64,000 nt of DNA. Source: Akebia trifoliata (Eukaryota > Streptophyta > Magnoliopsida > Ranunculales > Lardizabalaceae). This document shows positions 32,717 through 46,184 of the stretch, in pieces. The stretch is from assembly GCA_017979445.1 (NCBI GenBank), contig CM030710.1:10030248-10094247 (forward strand), given 5' to 3'. The notes beneath the pieces are model-generated. The model ran no database searches, was not told where the DNA came from, and saw only the letters and a list, made by a program, of their open reading frames with translations. Position 1 is the first letter of the stretch, and the number at the start of each line of letters is the position of its first letter. The translations under genes and the position numbers were made by a program.

Positions 32717-34225
32717 ATACTTGTAAGGGGATCGATAAAATATATCTATATATATAATGCACATGAGCACGTGCGACTCATAGCTCATTGCATATACCAC
32801 CCTTACCCTTAAAAATATTAAACCAGAATGCTTAATAGTTTTACGGTTCGAAACCGATTATTTTGATTGTAGGGGACAAACACATCAAACTCAATCACCA
32901 ATCTATGATGTGTGTACTTCGGTATGCATCAAGGTTTAAGAATGAGTAACCTTTAAACCTTCTATAGCCACATGCATCTGCCCGACTAGATAATCTAGGA
33001 TACAAGTCTCTAAAAAACATATTGACTACCACTGGCAAGTTGTTAAGGCCTTGAATGCCAAGTTGTAATGGAGTTTCTTTTTGTATGCCCAAGAAAGCAT
33101 ACTTGTACAGAACATAGGCTTTCTTTTTTATGTATTTCTTCTCCTCAAGTAAAAGGGGAAAAACCTTTAACATTATGTTTCCTATATATAAGAAAACAAA
33201 GTAGTCCCAAAAACTAATGGCCATTTAATGGGTACTCAAAATAGAATCTAGAAAACTAGTTTCTATCTATTCCAGAAATTGAGATTTATTTCTGGTACAT
33301 GCTCACAATATGGATTGAACAGAACTATGAAGTTTCATACTAATAAATGTAAAAGGATCTCACTGTGTTCTATGTACTAATGAAAGACTATTTGTTTTAT
33401 CCGAATTGTTAATACAAACCAGAATCAGTTCTAGAATTGTAGCACGGGCGAGAACCATTTGTGTTCATGACCACTATTTTGAGGCCCAATGATATGATTA
33501 TTTTTGAGACTACAAGAGAACCCCTATATCGAAAACCAAATAAAAATTACACTTTTTTCTCTAAATATAAAATTTTGGCACATGATTCCTAAAAAACTCA
33601 ATGTTCTTACTCTTGATTGAATAAGGGCCTATTAAGACATCATTCATCCCTGGGCCTTAATTGGGCCCATTCTAACCTATGGACTCAAAAATTGGATCCA
33701 TCTCCAACCAAATTGGTTTCATAACCCATATACAAATGGGGTCAACCCTATCCAAGGTTTGACCGCAAAATGAAAGTCTATTAACCATATTCGATTAAGG
33801 TTGACTTCCTACCTTTAAGTCAACATGAATTGTGGTCACTTGACACAAACTCGGGGCTATGCATTTTTACGCAACTCATATCAACTTATTGTCAACCCCG
33901 ATCGTGTCTATTACTTTCTTTGACCCTACGGAGTCCGACGTCACTTTATAGGGTCCTAGCGGGTCTATCGACTACAAATGGTCCAACAAACTCACTAATT
34001 TCATGGACCCCAATGTGGTCAACTATCTTTCGTGGACCCCAATAAGTCCATCATCCACAATCGACCTCGATCGAGTCTACCATCACTCAATCAAACATTA
34101 TCGACTCTGATAGAGTCTATCACCCAAGATAACCCCCTTTTCAAGAAAAAAATAGAAGCCAAAATTTTATAAACTATTTGTAAGGGGCATAAGAACCCGA
34201 ACGCAGTATTTCCATCTCCGTGTTG
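32717..34225. other. Outer element leader, proximal part
   Basis: Non-coding. Around 33830-34140 there are loosely repeated phrases with GTCTAT, GACCCC and ATCGAGTC words. No gene recognised. Confidence 0.4.
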
Positions 34226-34229
34226 ATGA

Positions 34230-34640
34230 CAACTCAATGCTGATGAATTTACCTTTGCTTCAAATCAAAGTATTTCCATTTCCATGCTGATACATTTTCT
34301 ATTTTTTTTATCAAATCATTTCTAGCTTCATGCATTTTTATCACAATATTGCATGTTCAAAAATTTCTCAGCTCAATGCTAATGCCAAACCTGTGTTGAT
34401 GCCAACTCTGTGTTGATGCCAGCTATGTGCTGATTCTAGCTCTGTGCTGACGATAGTTCAATGCTTACAAGTTTTTTCTATGAAACCATCATCTTTTCTA
34501 ATCTCTCCCAACTTTGCACTGATGTCAGTTCCGTACTGATGAACCTTTCACAAACTTTGTTAGCTCTTTGCTGATAAACTTTTTAACATTTTCCAACTCT
34601 GTACTGATGCTAGTCCTATGTTGATGTACCTTTATCTTTT
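34230..34640 (+). repeat. Irregular array of CTGATG-type motifs before gag
   Basis: Many imperfect copies of a roughly 16-17 base word (AACTCTGTGTTGATGCC, AGCTATGTGCTGATTCT and relatives), partly adjacent near 34380-34450 and partly spread out. It lies between primer site and gag, the same place as the GATCTCGACG array of E1. Confidence 0.7.
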
Positions 34641-34835
34641 CCCTTTTCCCAACCAAGTATAATTGACTCAATTTTACCAAATTTAGGATTAATATAACTT
34701 GACCTAATAAATCATCATGTATTTTTTTTTGTAAATGATATAATAACGTTTTGTCTTTGTACCCATAGGTGGCCAAACGAATGAAATACAAACCTTTAAA
34801 AAAAACCTTTGTATTTTCTCCGGTCTTTATCCACG

Positions 34836-36050
34836 ATGAGTACCTCTAAGCAACCACAACTAAGAACAACAGAAATGAGGGCTAAAGCGTTCACAAGAAT
34901 AAATATGTTGGTAAAAATCATAGAAAGACATGGGAAGATCTTGAGTGTTATGTTGGCCAACAATAGTTTTGTACAAGCACAAGTTGCCCACCACCAGGCT
35001 TTTGGATCGAACCAAGATCTTCCCAAACAACAATAACTAAGGTAGTAGAGTACCCTACCTCCTATGGTTTTGGGGTACTAAGGACCCCTCGGGTCCACAT
35101 TTCACAAAACCGTCAACATCCTCTAATCATCCCAAATGGCGAATATGACTTCAAGGTAATTGAAGTTAAGAGTAATACGGATAAAAAGGTTACCCAATGG
35201 ATCGAATCTCTCTAGTAAAAGATGAGAAAAATCAAGGGAACAAACACAATAGGAGGGAAAAGGTTCAGTGATCTCTACTTTTGTCCCTATGCATCACCAC
35301 TAGCCAAGTTCAAGTGTTAAGAATTCGAAAAGTATCATGGTGTGGGATGCCATTTCTCCCATCTGAATTTATATTGTGGTTTGATGTACTAGTTCGGTGA
35401 AAATGAGGGATTATTGGTTCAACTATTATAAAGGAATCTGATAGGGTTGATTCTCAAATGGTTCTTAAGGTTGGACTACTCACTCATTAATGGTTGGCAA
35501 GATTCGACTAAAATGTTCTTAAAAAGCTATAAGTTTAATACGGATGTGGGATTGGATATAAATGATATGGCAAGGATGACATGCAAGCCAAAAAAGACAA
35601 TGAAGAAATATGCTTAGATGTGGCGAGAGTCGATTTCAAAGGTGAAGCCACCTATGACTGAGCAAGAGATGAACACTACGTTCATCTCGACACTAGGCAT
35701 TCGTTCTACACCCACTTAATGGAACACACTAATGGCACCTTCTCAAATTTGGTATAGGTCTCAAATCCGATCGAGGACAAGATCCAAAATGGTCTAATAT
35801 TCAATTTTATAAGCCTAGGGATGTTGACAAGGACATCAACTCAAAGGAAATCAGTACCTCTTGGAAAGGAAAAAAAAAAGAGCCTTGGGTAAAAAATGTA
35901 TAGCCAAGCTAATCATTTTTCATTTCGGCACTAGTCTAGAGATCGCAAATACCGCAAGTTTCCTGGTTATTAGTACCATAAGTTTCCTGGAAGCCCGTGC
36001 CTCAAAACCTTTTTCAAGAAAATCCATCACAAGTCATACCAATATAGCAA
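34836..36050 (+). pseudogene. Decayed gag of the outer Tat-type element
   Basis: Gag is the structural capsid protein of the particle. The ATG at 34836 begins MSTSKQPQLRTTEMRAKAF and the frame stays open to 35036. Further on, in shifting frames with stops, come gag-like words: FPSELYCGL, NEGLLVQLF, LRLDYSLINGWQDSTKMFL, FNTDVGLDINDM and MWRESISKVKPPMTEQEM (about 35350-35720). These follow the usual order in Tat gag. Several stops and frameshifts make it non-functional. The assignment is from remembered family patterns, not a search. Confidence 0.65.
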
Positions 36051-37194
36051 ATGCTACCATTCAGCCAAAATCAACAAACCAGACCTAACAGAATCTATAG
36101 GGATTTGTACTCGACTACCAATGACACTATGAAACTATTCCCAACACAACTAAAGGAAGAATACCTCACTAAGCGACCACCAAATCTACAAGCCACAATA
36201 GGACCAAGATATAATCCTAGTCTTTTTTGTAAGTTTCATATGGGTGCACTGAGGTATTCTACCGATCAATATTGGTAGTTCAAGCATCAGGTACATAATT
36301 TGATTAATAGGACAGTCATCATCTTGGATGACTGAGCAAACCAAGCTCAACAATGAAACATCAATCAAAATTCCTTGCCTTCCCATAATGGAGGAAGAAA
36401 TTAACCGACAATAAACATATTTGCTAGAAAGGAATCATACTTTAATAGTTCCAATAAGATCAAAGGTTAACGTCTATTAAGAAAATAAATTAGCTACGTC
36501 AATTGTCCAACTCCCCTATCCAACCTCCTCTAATCATATCCTACACATCATCCAACCCATCATCTCGACCACCCCTAGTCATACCAAGCATTCCATCTAC
36601 CCCGTAAATCATTACCCCTACTGCTTCTTCCTTTACTTCAAACCCACCACCAGTTATCCTTTACGTAGAGTATGAACCTTCCCCAATGACCATACTTTCT
36701 CCTAAACCTTTTTTGTATAGTTCCAACCAAGCCATCCCATGGAGCTTCAAGACTAGTATTATCACCTTGGCAAGGGTAAGGATGATGAAGAAGGCTATGG
36801 TAACAAATATTGATCATTTTAGCAAGGTATGGAGGTATCGGAGAAGGAGTTGAAAATTGAGAAAACAACTGAAGAAATAATGAATTAGAGTGAATAGGAT
36901 GATAAAAAAGAAAGAAAAAGGAAAAAAATGATAGAAAATAGCATGGAAGGATAGAAAAAGCCAGCAAAGAAAAAAGGTAAAGTATCCTATAAAGAAGTAG
37001 TAGACTTCATCAAGCTCATTCGCAAAACTACTCTTGAAGGTATTGGGCAAGTCTTATATACTCACAACCACTTCACCATCGTAACTAGAACAAATGGTAG
37101 GGCATATCATAGCTCTTAACCCAATCATCTTCACCGAAAATGAATTTAGTCTTGAGGGACAAGGGTACATAGAATCATTGAACATCATGGTCAT

Positions 37195-37430
37195 GTGTAA
37201 GGTATGATGGTTGCAATAGTGCTAATTGATAATGGCTTAGCCCTGAATGTTTGTCCTTTGGAAACATTTCACAAACTAAACACCGACTGGTCTCATGTTA
37301 GGCCAAACAATAAGGTTGTCCGAGGATTTGATAGTTCAAAAAAAGATTCCCTTAGGGATCTGGAGTTGCCTGTCACCATAGTTGCACCTTTGAGGTGACA
37401 TTTGAATTCATGGAAATACTGGCGATATTC
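37195..37430 (+). pseudogene. Decayed aspartic protease of the outer element
   Basis: VLIDNGLALNVCPLETFHKL resembles the active-site region of Tat-type proteases, where DNGSALNV is common. Then follow WSHVRPNNKVVRGFDSS and LELPVTIVAPLR. The Ser after DNG is replaced by Leu, and the frame stops at 37396-37398. It would release gag and pol parts in an intact element. Confidence 0.7.
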
Positions 37431-38839
37431 AATCTTCTTCTAGGGAAATCTCGGATTCATGTTATAGGAGCAATGACTTCTTTCCTACACCAAAGGGTCA
37501 AGTTCATTATGGGACAAAAAGTGATATCTATTTCGGCAGAGAATTTGATCCCATCTGTTCAATCTCCAAATGTTCCATTCATAGACATAGAGATCATGAG
37601 GAAAAAATAATATACCATTCTTACCAATTTATTATCGTCAACCATATCGAGAAAGGGAAGGAGAATGTGAAGGTAGAATTTCCAAAAGCAAATGCAATAA
37701 TCGGATGAGTCAAGAAAAAGGAGGGTTATCAACCTAAGAAAGAGTTGGACCCAAGAGGAAATGGAAGCACTACTTTGATTACTACAAAGAAGCACACCCC
37801 TTACTTTGGTCTCATATTCAAGCTTACCAAGAGAGACATTGTTGATATGAACAACAACAAGAAACAAATCCGATTAGTAAAAAGACAGAACCATGAGCCA
37901 AATGTTCGAAAGCTCGACAAGGTTCCTCATATCAGTGTCAACATTTTGAGGTCACAAGCCAGATCCAATGGTCTATCTAAGCAACTACCACCGAAGTAAG
38001 CAAAGAAATCAAAGATTATGAGTTTTAAGTTACACCACGTGAAAGATGACTAAATTATTGAGTCCCATTCCACTTTTGTGGATGGCACTAATACCTTATT
38101 CAATGGGGATTCCAACAAGAGTCTAGAAATTAAAAAAAAAAAAAAAGCCCACGAAAGTGGAAATTGGCTTGAATGAAGAAGAATCCCATTTTCCCATCAC
38201 CCTTGATTGGGATTCAATTGCCATTATACCAAGTTTTGGAGACACTATGCACGGGTCTAACGACAGTCAACCGGATGTGATAGTAATTTTTGAACTATCA
38301 AGGGAACCACCTTTTCATCTCATCTACCTCATAGAAGCGGGAAATTTTTTGAAGAATTGGAAGGAATTCCTTATCAGTTTTGAGGTTGTAGAGGCCTCCA
38401 GAAAAATATCATCAGAAGAATCTAGTTTGCGTGAAGATTATAACAAACCCTCGTCGTTGGGAAAATATTATTTTGAAGGATCCCTATTGTTACTAATAAA
38501 TTTGCATGATTATTCTTTTTATTTTAGATATTTAAAAAAATAGGAAGCTCGCAAAACAAAACAAAAAAATTTCAAGAAAACAAAAAATCCAAAATTCTTC
38601 AAAAATAAAAAATATTTCAAAATCCCCAAAAAATAGATATTTTCAAAAATCCAAAGAAATTAGAGTTTTTCAAAGATTCAAGGGACTTTTCTCAATTGAA
38701 TGAACATTTAGACTGACTAGAAGACGAAAATGATGAGCATGACTTCGACTTTGACCTCATGGAAATCGTAGAAAATATATAAAGGAGGAAGTGGAATATT
38801 CTCCCAAAGAAATTAAAAAGACTTATAGAACATCATAAG

Positions 38840-39780
38840 AAAGATGTTTAGCCAAACATTGAGGATACATACTCCATTAATCTCGATACCAAAAAGGACC
38901 AAAAAATTGTTAAGATTAGAGCCTTGTTAACGCCTTTATAGAAAAAAATGATCAAATTATTGCATGAATACTAAGACATCTTCGCATGATCTTATAAAGA
39001 TATACCAGGTTTAAATACGGATCTTGACGTTAAGATCACTGAAATCAGAATAGACTTTTATGGTTAAGGACGAAGTAATGAAGCAATTCTAGGTAAGGCT
39101 TCTCAAAGTTTCTATATACCTTGAGTAGCTCTCTAACATCATTTCGATAAATCAAAATAATAAAAAAGTACATATATGTGTTAACTATTGGGATCTAAAC
39201 TAAGTCATTCTTAAGGATGATTTACTACTACTCATCAACATTATAATTGATAACACGGTAGGTCATGGCATGTTTTCATTCATGAACATTTTCTCAAGTT
39301 ATAATAAGATAAAAATGGAAGAGAAAGACACAAACAAGACCCGATTCATTACATTTTAGGGCATTTTTCACTACAAAATCATGTCATTCAATTTAAAGGA
39401 CGTTGGGGCAACTTATCAACATGTAATGATGGCTTTATTCCATGACATGATCCACAAGAAGATGAAAGTTTCTATAGATGACATAATCACTAAGTCAAGT
39501 CAAGCATAAAATAAAATCACTTGGTGAGTCTGAAAAAGTTATTCGATCAACTAAAGAAATACTATTTAAAGCTCAACCAGACGAAATGTGTATTCAAGGA
39601 AATATCGAGAAAAGTATTGGGGTTCATCATTAGTAGAAGAGGTATTGAGATAGATCCAACAAAGATCAAGTATATTCTCAGCATAAAGGCACCCGTTTCA
39701 GATAAGGATATCAGAGATTTTTTAGGTAGAATTTAGTATATTAGTCAGTTTATTCCTCACTCACATCGATCTGTAATTTG
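38840..39780 (+). pseudogene. Decayed reverse transcriptase of the outer element
   Basis: Starts with the pre-RT segment (KMIKLLHEY, then SYKDIPGLNTDLDVKI, about 38940-39035). RT motifs follow with stops and shifts: KVHICVNYWDLN, FSFMNIFSSYNKIKM, FNLKDVGATYQ, then VSIDDIITKS in place of YVDDM and a downstream LGFIISRRGIEIDPTKI block (39521-39736). The catalytic Asp pair is present. The order matches Ty3/gypsy RT. Confidence 0.8.
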
Positions 39781-39939
39781 ATTTTTAAGCTATTAAAAAA
39801 TGTAAACCAAAGAAATGAAATAAAGGCCTTCAAAAAATCTTCAACAAAATAAAAAAATATCTACTTAATCCGCCAATCTTACTCACTCCCATACTGAGAA
39901 AATATTTCCTATTGTATCTCTCAATGTAATAAACATCAA

Positions 39940-40270
39940 TAAACTATGTACTGAGGCAACATGATGAGTCAGGATGAAAAGAGCAAACTATCTACTACCT
40001 AAACAAAAAGTTCACTAACTATGAGGCAAAAATTTTAACGCTCCAGAAAACTTGTTGTGCATTAATCTAGGCATCTCAAAAATTACGTCACTATCTACTT
40101 AGCAACTTGATTATGCCCATAGCTCAAATGGATCCTTTGAAATATCTCTTTATGAAGCCAACACTAATAGATCATACCACCAAATAACAATTAATTTTTT
40201 CCGAGTTCGACACCACCTGTTACTCAAGAAACCGTTAAGGGGCATGCCATCGTCGATCACTTAGTTGAGC
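39940..40270 (+). pseudogene. Decayed first RNase H domain
   Basis: Words YYLNKKFTNYEAKILTLQKT, CCALI.ASQKLRHYLL and MDPLKYLFMKPTL match the connection/RNase H part that follows RT in Tat elements. Stops interrupt it, and a frameshift follows near 40210. Confidence 0.65.
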
Positions 40271-40354
40271 ATCCACTCCCCGACTATGAGCCATTAAAGA
40301 TGAATTTTCCTAATGAAGCCATGTTGTTTATTAAAATCGAAGATAATAACAAAG

Positions 40355-40840
40355 AACCAAGTTGGAAGATGTATTTTGACGGTACTACAATCAAAATGGG
40401 AACATAATAGGGGACAGTCTTGATTAAGCCTAATGGATCTCATGTAACGATTGCTATCAAATTGAAATTCTAATGTTCTAACTACGAAGCTTAGTATGAA
40501 GTATGTATCACAGGATTGAAAGCATCAATTGATTTTAAAGTGGATGAAATCAATGTATTCAAAGACTCAAACTTAATAGTCTATTACACAACTGTAGAAT
40601 GGAAGATCTAAGAACAAAGATTAATCCCTTATCACAAATACCTTGAGGAACTAAGATCAAACATTACTAGAATTTCATTAACATACATGCCACGAGCAAA
40701 TAACTAGTTTGTAGATGCACTGGCCATACTCACTTCTATGATTAGTATCTTAGAAGACATGGTCATTGACCTATCGAAATCAACATTCAGGATAAGCCAG
40801 AGTACTAACTATCTGTCAAAGTGGAAGGGCCTGAAGAGAA
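40355..40840 (+). pseudogene. Second RNase H domain (Tat hallmark), decayed
   Basis: WKMYFDGTTIKMG begins a new RNase H fold with its catalytic Asp. Then come VLIKPNGSHVTIAIKLKF, CSNYEA.YEVCITGLKASID with the Glu, VFKDSNLIVYY with an Asp, and NN.FVDALAILTSM with the last Asp. Having two RNase H domains is, as I recall, a mark of the Tat lineage. In-frame stops at several sites. Confidence 0.7.
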
Positions 40841-40899
40841 ACCATAGTATTCATTCATAAAAACATACTTAAAGGATTAGACTTTCTCATCAGATGTAA

Positions 40900-41615
40900 T
40901 ATCAAACAATCGAAGAGCCATTCAAAAACTGACAAGACAATGTTTTCTAAGTAACGAGATTTTATACAAGAAGTCACACCATGAAGTCCTTCTCTGATGT
41001 GTGTCAAAAATAAAAGCCAAGCAATTAATCAATATTGTACACGATAGAGTCTACAGACCACACAATAATGGTCATATGCTCATCAAGAAAATCATAAGAA
41101 TGGGATACTATTGAATGACCATGAAAATTAATTGTTAGTTGAAAGTTTGAAAATATCATCTATGTCAGATATATATCAACAAGATCAATGCTTCATGCTC
41201 AAAACTACACAATATGATATCTCCTTAGACCTTTTCACTCTAGGCATGGATGTTTTCGGACATATTTGTCCTTAAGCTTTAAATGGACATCGTTTCATCT
41301 TAGATGGTATTAACTACTTCAGAAAATGAGTAGAAGCTACATCTTATGCCAATGTTAGAAAGAACAACATTCGGAAGTTCATCAAAAAGAACATTATTTA
41401 CTAGTATGGTCTTCCCAGCAAAATAATAATTGATAATACCAAGAACCTTAAGAACAAAGACATAACCAAGATGTGTAAAGATTTCCAGATCACTTACCAC
41501 AACTCAATACCTTATAGACCCAAGATAAATGGAGTAGTCGAGACTGGAAATAAGAACATCGAGAGAATCATAGAGAAAATGACAATTACCTATAAGGATT
41601 AACATGATATGTTAC
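40900..41615 (+). pseudogene. Decayed integrase, N-terminal and core part
   Basis: An HHCC zinc finger is seen as RPHNNGHMLIKKIIRMGYY followed by KYHLCQIYINK. Core words are NVRKNNI, IIDNTKNLKNKDITKM with an Asp, and YRPKINGVVETGNKNIERII with the Glu. Several stops. The sequence is broken at GTTAC (41611-41615) by the solo LTR3 and resumes at 44408. Confidence 0.75.
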
Positions 41616-44407
41616 TATAGACACTTTATTTTTGCGATCGCCTGATTCAACAACTTGTCACTTAATTATCGAGAATCCTAATGACGAACGCATGATACAT
41701 GTGATGAGCCGAATGCTTGTAAGAGGTCCTTTCCTATTCTCTTTCCCAATCTTATCCCATCTTCTATCTTTTCTACTCATGCAACATAGAAATTACATAC
41801 GTTTAGGAACGTCGCTATTCATAATTAACGTAGAAAGTACTTACGATTATGATTTTGACACATTTCGATAACTTAAAGATTTTGAAAAACTAGGAGAAGA
41901 ACCTTCAGACTTAGAAAGTATCACATTGTGAACAAACAAAATCGTTTGCCAAAATTCAAAAAAATTGACAAAATGATAAAAATACCCCTTGCAAATTTCA
42001 CACCGCCAAAGTGTCTCAAAAATATCTTCATTAGTCTCATAATGTGATTTTGAGTCTAACGAAACTAAAATCAATGAAAATAGAGAAGTTTACAAAGAAT
42101 TGTAAAAATGACTAAAATACCCTTAAATATTAGAATTTCACGTAGAAACCTTGATTCCTAAGAAAACATGACTTTGACTCTGAATTTTCTCACATAAAAT
42201 GACAAATTTTCTCATATGAATTGACAAATTTTTCACGTGAAATGACACCCATCGATCACCCAAAATAATAAAATATCAAAAATTTAAAGCTTAACTTAAA
42301 AATGAAAATAAATTAAAATATTAAGAAAAACTAAAAATCATAAAAATTAACAAGATTCTTCGAATGAAATTAAATCAAACAAATATAAAAAACTCAAACT
42401 CAAAACTTAATTAAAGTTTTCGATTAAAGTTAATCCACTTAAGCCATTAACCATAAATTGAATTTAAAAAATTAAATCAAATTAATAAACACACCCTCAA
42501 AATTAAATTGATAACCCATCAAATGAATCGGTCAATTGGATCAATGATCAAACGATGAAACCAATCCAATTGGTGGAAAGGATTTTGAGTCATACATCGA
42601 GATGCATTGGATCATTGCCCATGAATTTCTCATGTAAAGATAACTCATCATTGGTTTGATCAAGGGAATAAGTGATAAAAAGAGGGAGTCCCATAGGGAC
42701 TCAACCTCTATGAATTTCAGCTAAAAGAGGGAACCCCAATAGGACTCTACCTCTATGTCTTTCTGTCCATCTTTTAATGAGACATGATCTTTCAAATCTC
42801 TTCTATATATGCCCACAGAGGAACCCCCATTTCCATGTGAACTTAACAACCGATAAAGTAGTAAGGAACTCAACTCTTGACAGCAAAAAGTAACATTAAA
42901 AAAGAAAAAAAAAGATTATATTCTTCTCCATTAAAACCTATACTTCATCTTCCCCAGCCTACCCAAGCTCCATCGTTTCAAGTTCTTTTGCCATTTTTGT
43001 CCTCCCATCGAACACGCAAGTCCTTCATCTTCTTTTTTTCCAAACACTTTTGTTTTACAACCACAAAATACTTTCAAATACCTCATGAACCAATTTCTCA
43101 CAAACCTCCTTCATCTTCATTAAAACCAATCTCTTCTCACCTCTATTAATATCCCCAAACCGACCTCTTCACACCTTCATTAAGAGTCCCAAACCAGACT
43201 TCCCTCACCTTTTGTTTGTAGCCATTAATGGCACTATCATCGCCTCCTACTTCATTGGCAGCAACACCTCCACCATCTTCGTATTCTTCCTATCTTTTAT
43301 TTAGTTGAGCCATTTAGAGCTCCATTCAAATTTAGTTTTAGAGCACCATTAGAGTCTCTTACACCTTTGGTTACAAATCCCTTAGACTTCTCTTACACCT
43401 TATGTTAAGTCCTTTAAGCCAGTCCCACACATATTTAGTTTAGTCATTTAAAACCTCCAATAGCAGTCCACAGGCCCACGAGCAAGCTCATAACGCAAAT
43501 CCATAGCAACCCACCATTGCCTTTGACTTTTGTGCTCAAACAACACACTTGGTAGTTTTGAAGGGATCCTCAGCATTGGTAAGTTTCTTTCGATTAAAAT
43601 ATAGTTGAAAAAAAAAAAAAAAAAAAAAAAACCTTTAAATTTTATCGAGTTAACTCAACTCAAAAAGTTTTCAAAAATAAAAAAACAATTTTTTTTTTTT
43701 TAATAACCTAGTAAGTCAACTTACCTTTTCAATAACTTATTATTAAAAAATTCAAAAATATTTTAAAAAAGTATTTCAAAAATCAAGTAATACATGTCAA
43801 CTCGAAAACTTCAACGATTTTTCATAAAATCCTCAAATCAAGTTCTTTTCAAACTACGTTTGGTCTGATATTGAGAATTGGGGTACGTAGGAAACCTGAA
43901 AATAGGCCTGACCATAATATTATTTCATTATTTTTATTCTTGTATAGTTTTTATTATATTTTTCTTTCTTAAAAAATTATTTTCGGGTTGATCCGCAATT
44001 TTTCGTATCCCGATGATGATTTGACCATAGGTTTGACTTTGAATTTACTATCTCATTTGACCAGAATTTTGATTTTCACTTTAGTTTTCTTGATTGACTT
44101 TGAGTTTGAGTTTGACTTTGACTTTAGTCTCCTAATTGAATTTAGGTTGGACTCTTAGTTTTAGTTTAACTTTAGTTTCCTCTCATTGATATAAGATAAC
44201 CTTGGATTGTAATAGAGATCGATCTATTGGTTCGATTTCTAATACCTTTTGCTGCCCATAATCTGACCCTTTACCCATTGTCTCTATTGTAGATCAATCT
44301 AAATTTCATTTGAAGTCATTTTATGATTTTTAAATCTAAACTAGATGGTGACTTCAAAACATGGGAATCCGCATGCATCACAAATTTTCCCCCTGAGGAT
44401 GCTTTCA
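41616..44407 (+). mobile_element. Solo Tat-like LTR (LTR3) inside integrase
   Basis: Starts TATAGACAC (a mutated TGTAGACAC) and ends GAGGATGCTTTCA. Flanks are GTTAC and ATTAC, a 4-of-5 target duplication. Integrase coding continues on both sides in the right order, which proves insertion. It contains an AT-rich segment (42260-42500), a TATATATGC-like promoter region near 42805, a CT-rich leader (about 42930-43200) and the TACGTAGG block at 43882-43910. No internal region, so it is a solo LTR of 2.79 kb. Confidence 0.85.
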
Positions 44408-44860
44408 ATTACATTTTTCTCTTCATGTCCTATCGAACGTCGTTCCAAACCTGAACCAGGGAAATTTCTTACTAGTCAGTATATGGAATTGAAGTAATCT
44501 TACTTATCGAGGTTGAGATTCCTTCCCTTCAGATTTTTAAAGAAGTAGAGCTGGATGATGAAATAAAATGGGTTCAACCTTGATTTGACCAATTAAATTA
44601 GATAGTTAGGTTTATCAATGAAAAATAGATCGTGCTTACAACAAGAAGGTTAGGCCTCGAGATTTCTTACCAAGAGATTTTTTTATTAAAGAAGATTTTA
44701 TCAATCCAAGAAGATGCTAGAAGAAAGTTTCGATCGAATTACGAAAGACCATTTATCACTTAAAAGTTAACATCAGGAAGAGCTTCAATTCTTACAAAAA
44801 TTGACAGAAGTATTCTTGCAACTGATCAATGCCCACACCATCAAGAAATACTACTCCTAA
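44408..44860 (+). pseudogene. Decayed integrase, C-terminal part
   Basis: FLFMSYRTSFQT, then VYGIEVILLIEVEIPSLQIF and EVELDDEIKWVQP (about 44412-44580), FLLKKILSIQEDARRKF and a final LINAHTIKKYYS before TAA at 44858-44860. This is the end of the outer element pol. A few stops are present. Confidence 0.75.
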
Positions 44861-46184
44861 AATCTGATCCTAGGATGATGAAAGGTCATTTTTTGTTATC
44901 CTGAATAGCTATCTAGCCCTAGTCAACCCCTTTGAGACATCACTCCACATTTTTAACCTAGGATCAGGGCAAGTCATCGTTACCTACAAAATGAGATCAA
45001 GAAAAAACCAAAAAAAAAATCGAAAAATTCAAAATCGTCAAAAGTATCAAAGTTTACTTATGGCTCGTATGACGGTAAATTGTGAACGACAAACCAAAAT
45101 AAAAAATTCTTAGCCTACAAGATTCGAATATTTGATCTTGAGCTCTACCCAAACTTCAAGCCTAAACAAGTTTGTGAGAAACTAGGAGGAGATATAGATC
45201 ATATTCTTGAAATAAGAAAATAAACAAACCCTGTGTCCAACCCACCTTAGAAAGTCCAGATTTTGCTTTTCTTTGTCGTTCCACGACTCATAGTCTAAGC
45301 CTACTTTTCGACCCATTTAAGATTTTTTCAAATCAGAGAATGATTAAAGCAGCATAATGATAGTGGCAGTGCGACAAGAAAACATTATCGATTTTGTAGC
45401 TCAATTCAAATCTCAAGTCTTATTAGTTGTTGGAAGATTTAGAATGGGAGTCTAGATTAGATATTTGAAAAAGAAAATCATCTGAAAGTGTAGAGTCACT
45501 AATCTCGTAACTCAACTTGAGTTACCAAAATATGAAAAGTTTTCAAAGAATTAGATAAGGGATTCCAGTTAGTTATTCAAGAAAAAACGTCACTACAATA
45601 ATAGAATCGTCAATCTCATAGTTCAAATTGAGTTACTAAGCCATAGAGACACGGAGATTCCAAGGATAGAAATTGTAATGTAAAAAATCAAAAGAAAATA
45701 CGAGCATAGTTTGAAAAGGCATGGTGAAAATCTGAAAGGGCACTGCTGTTGTTGGGTATTTTGGTCTTACCCCATTTATTATCTAAAATAGACACAATGT
45801 CTGCCAACCTTTGGAAAAGAAGTAGTAAAAGAAGGAAGATCAACAAAAGAAGGAAAGAAAACAAAAAAATCAAAAATGATAATGGTCTTCTGCCAATTGA
45901 AAATGACCATTCACTTAGATAACAAATAGGTGTTCATTTTGATCACAATAGTTTTATCTTAAGGACCTTTTGGTATTTTCCTAAAATTCTTTTCGTAATA
46001 AGGCCTTCTTGTAAATCTATAAATAGGGAGGTCTTGAACAATGTTAGGGGACCTTTTACTTCTTTGAGAATTTTAGTTTCTTTTATTTTTTTTTGAAAGT
46101 AAGAGGGTAAAAACTCTGTCAAAATTCTAGAAACATTTCAAGGAGCTTATTGGATCTTTTTTACTGATTATCTAGAATCCTCAC
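44861..46184. other. 3' flank of outer pol, with an LTR-like TATA region
   Basis: After the pol stop the sequence is non-coding. TATAAATA at 46018-46025 followed by GGGAGG resembles the 5600-6100 fragment. I found no 3' partner of LTR1 here, so the outer element's 3' end is missing, replaced or not recognisable. Confidence 0.4.

Noticed and set aside
44861..46184. 46185 LTR as the 3' LTR of the outer element
   Set aside because: Its start differs from LTR1 and no polypurine tract precedes it.
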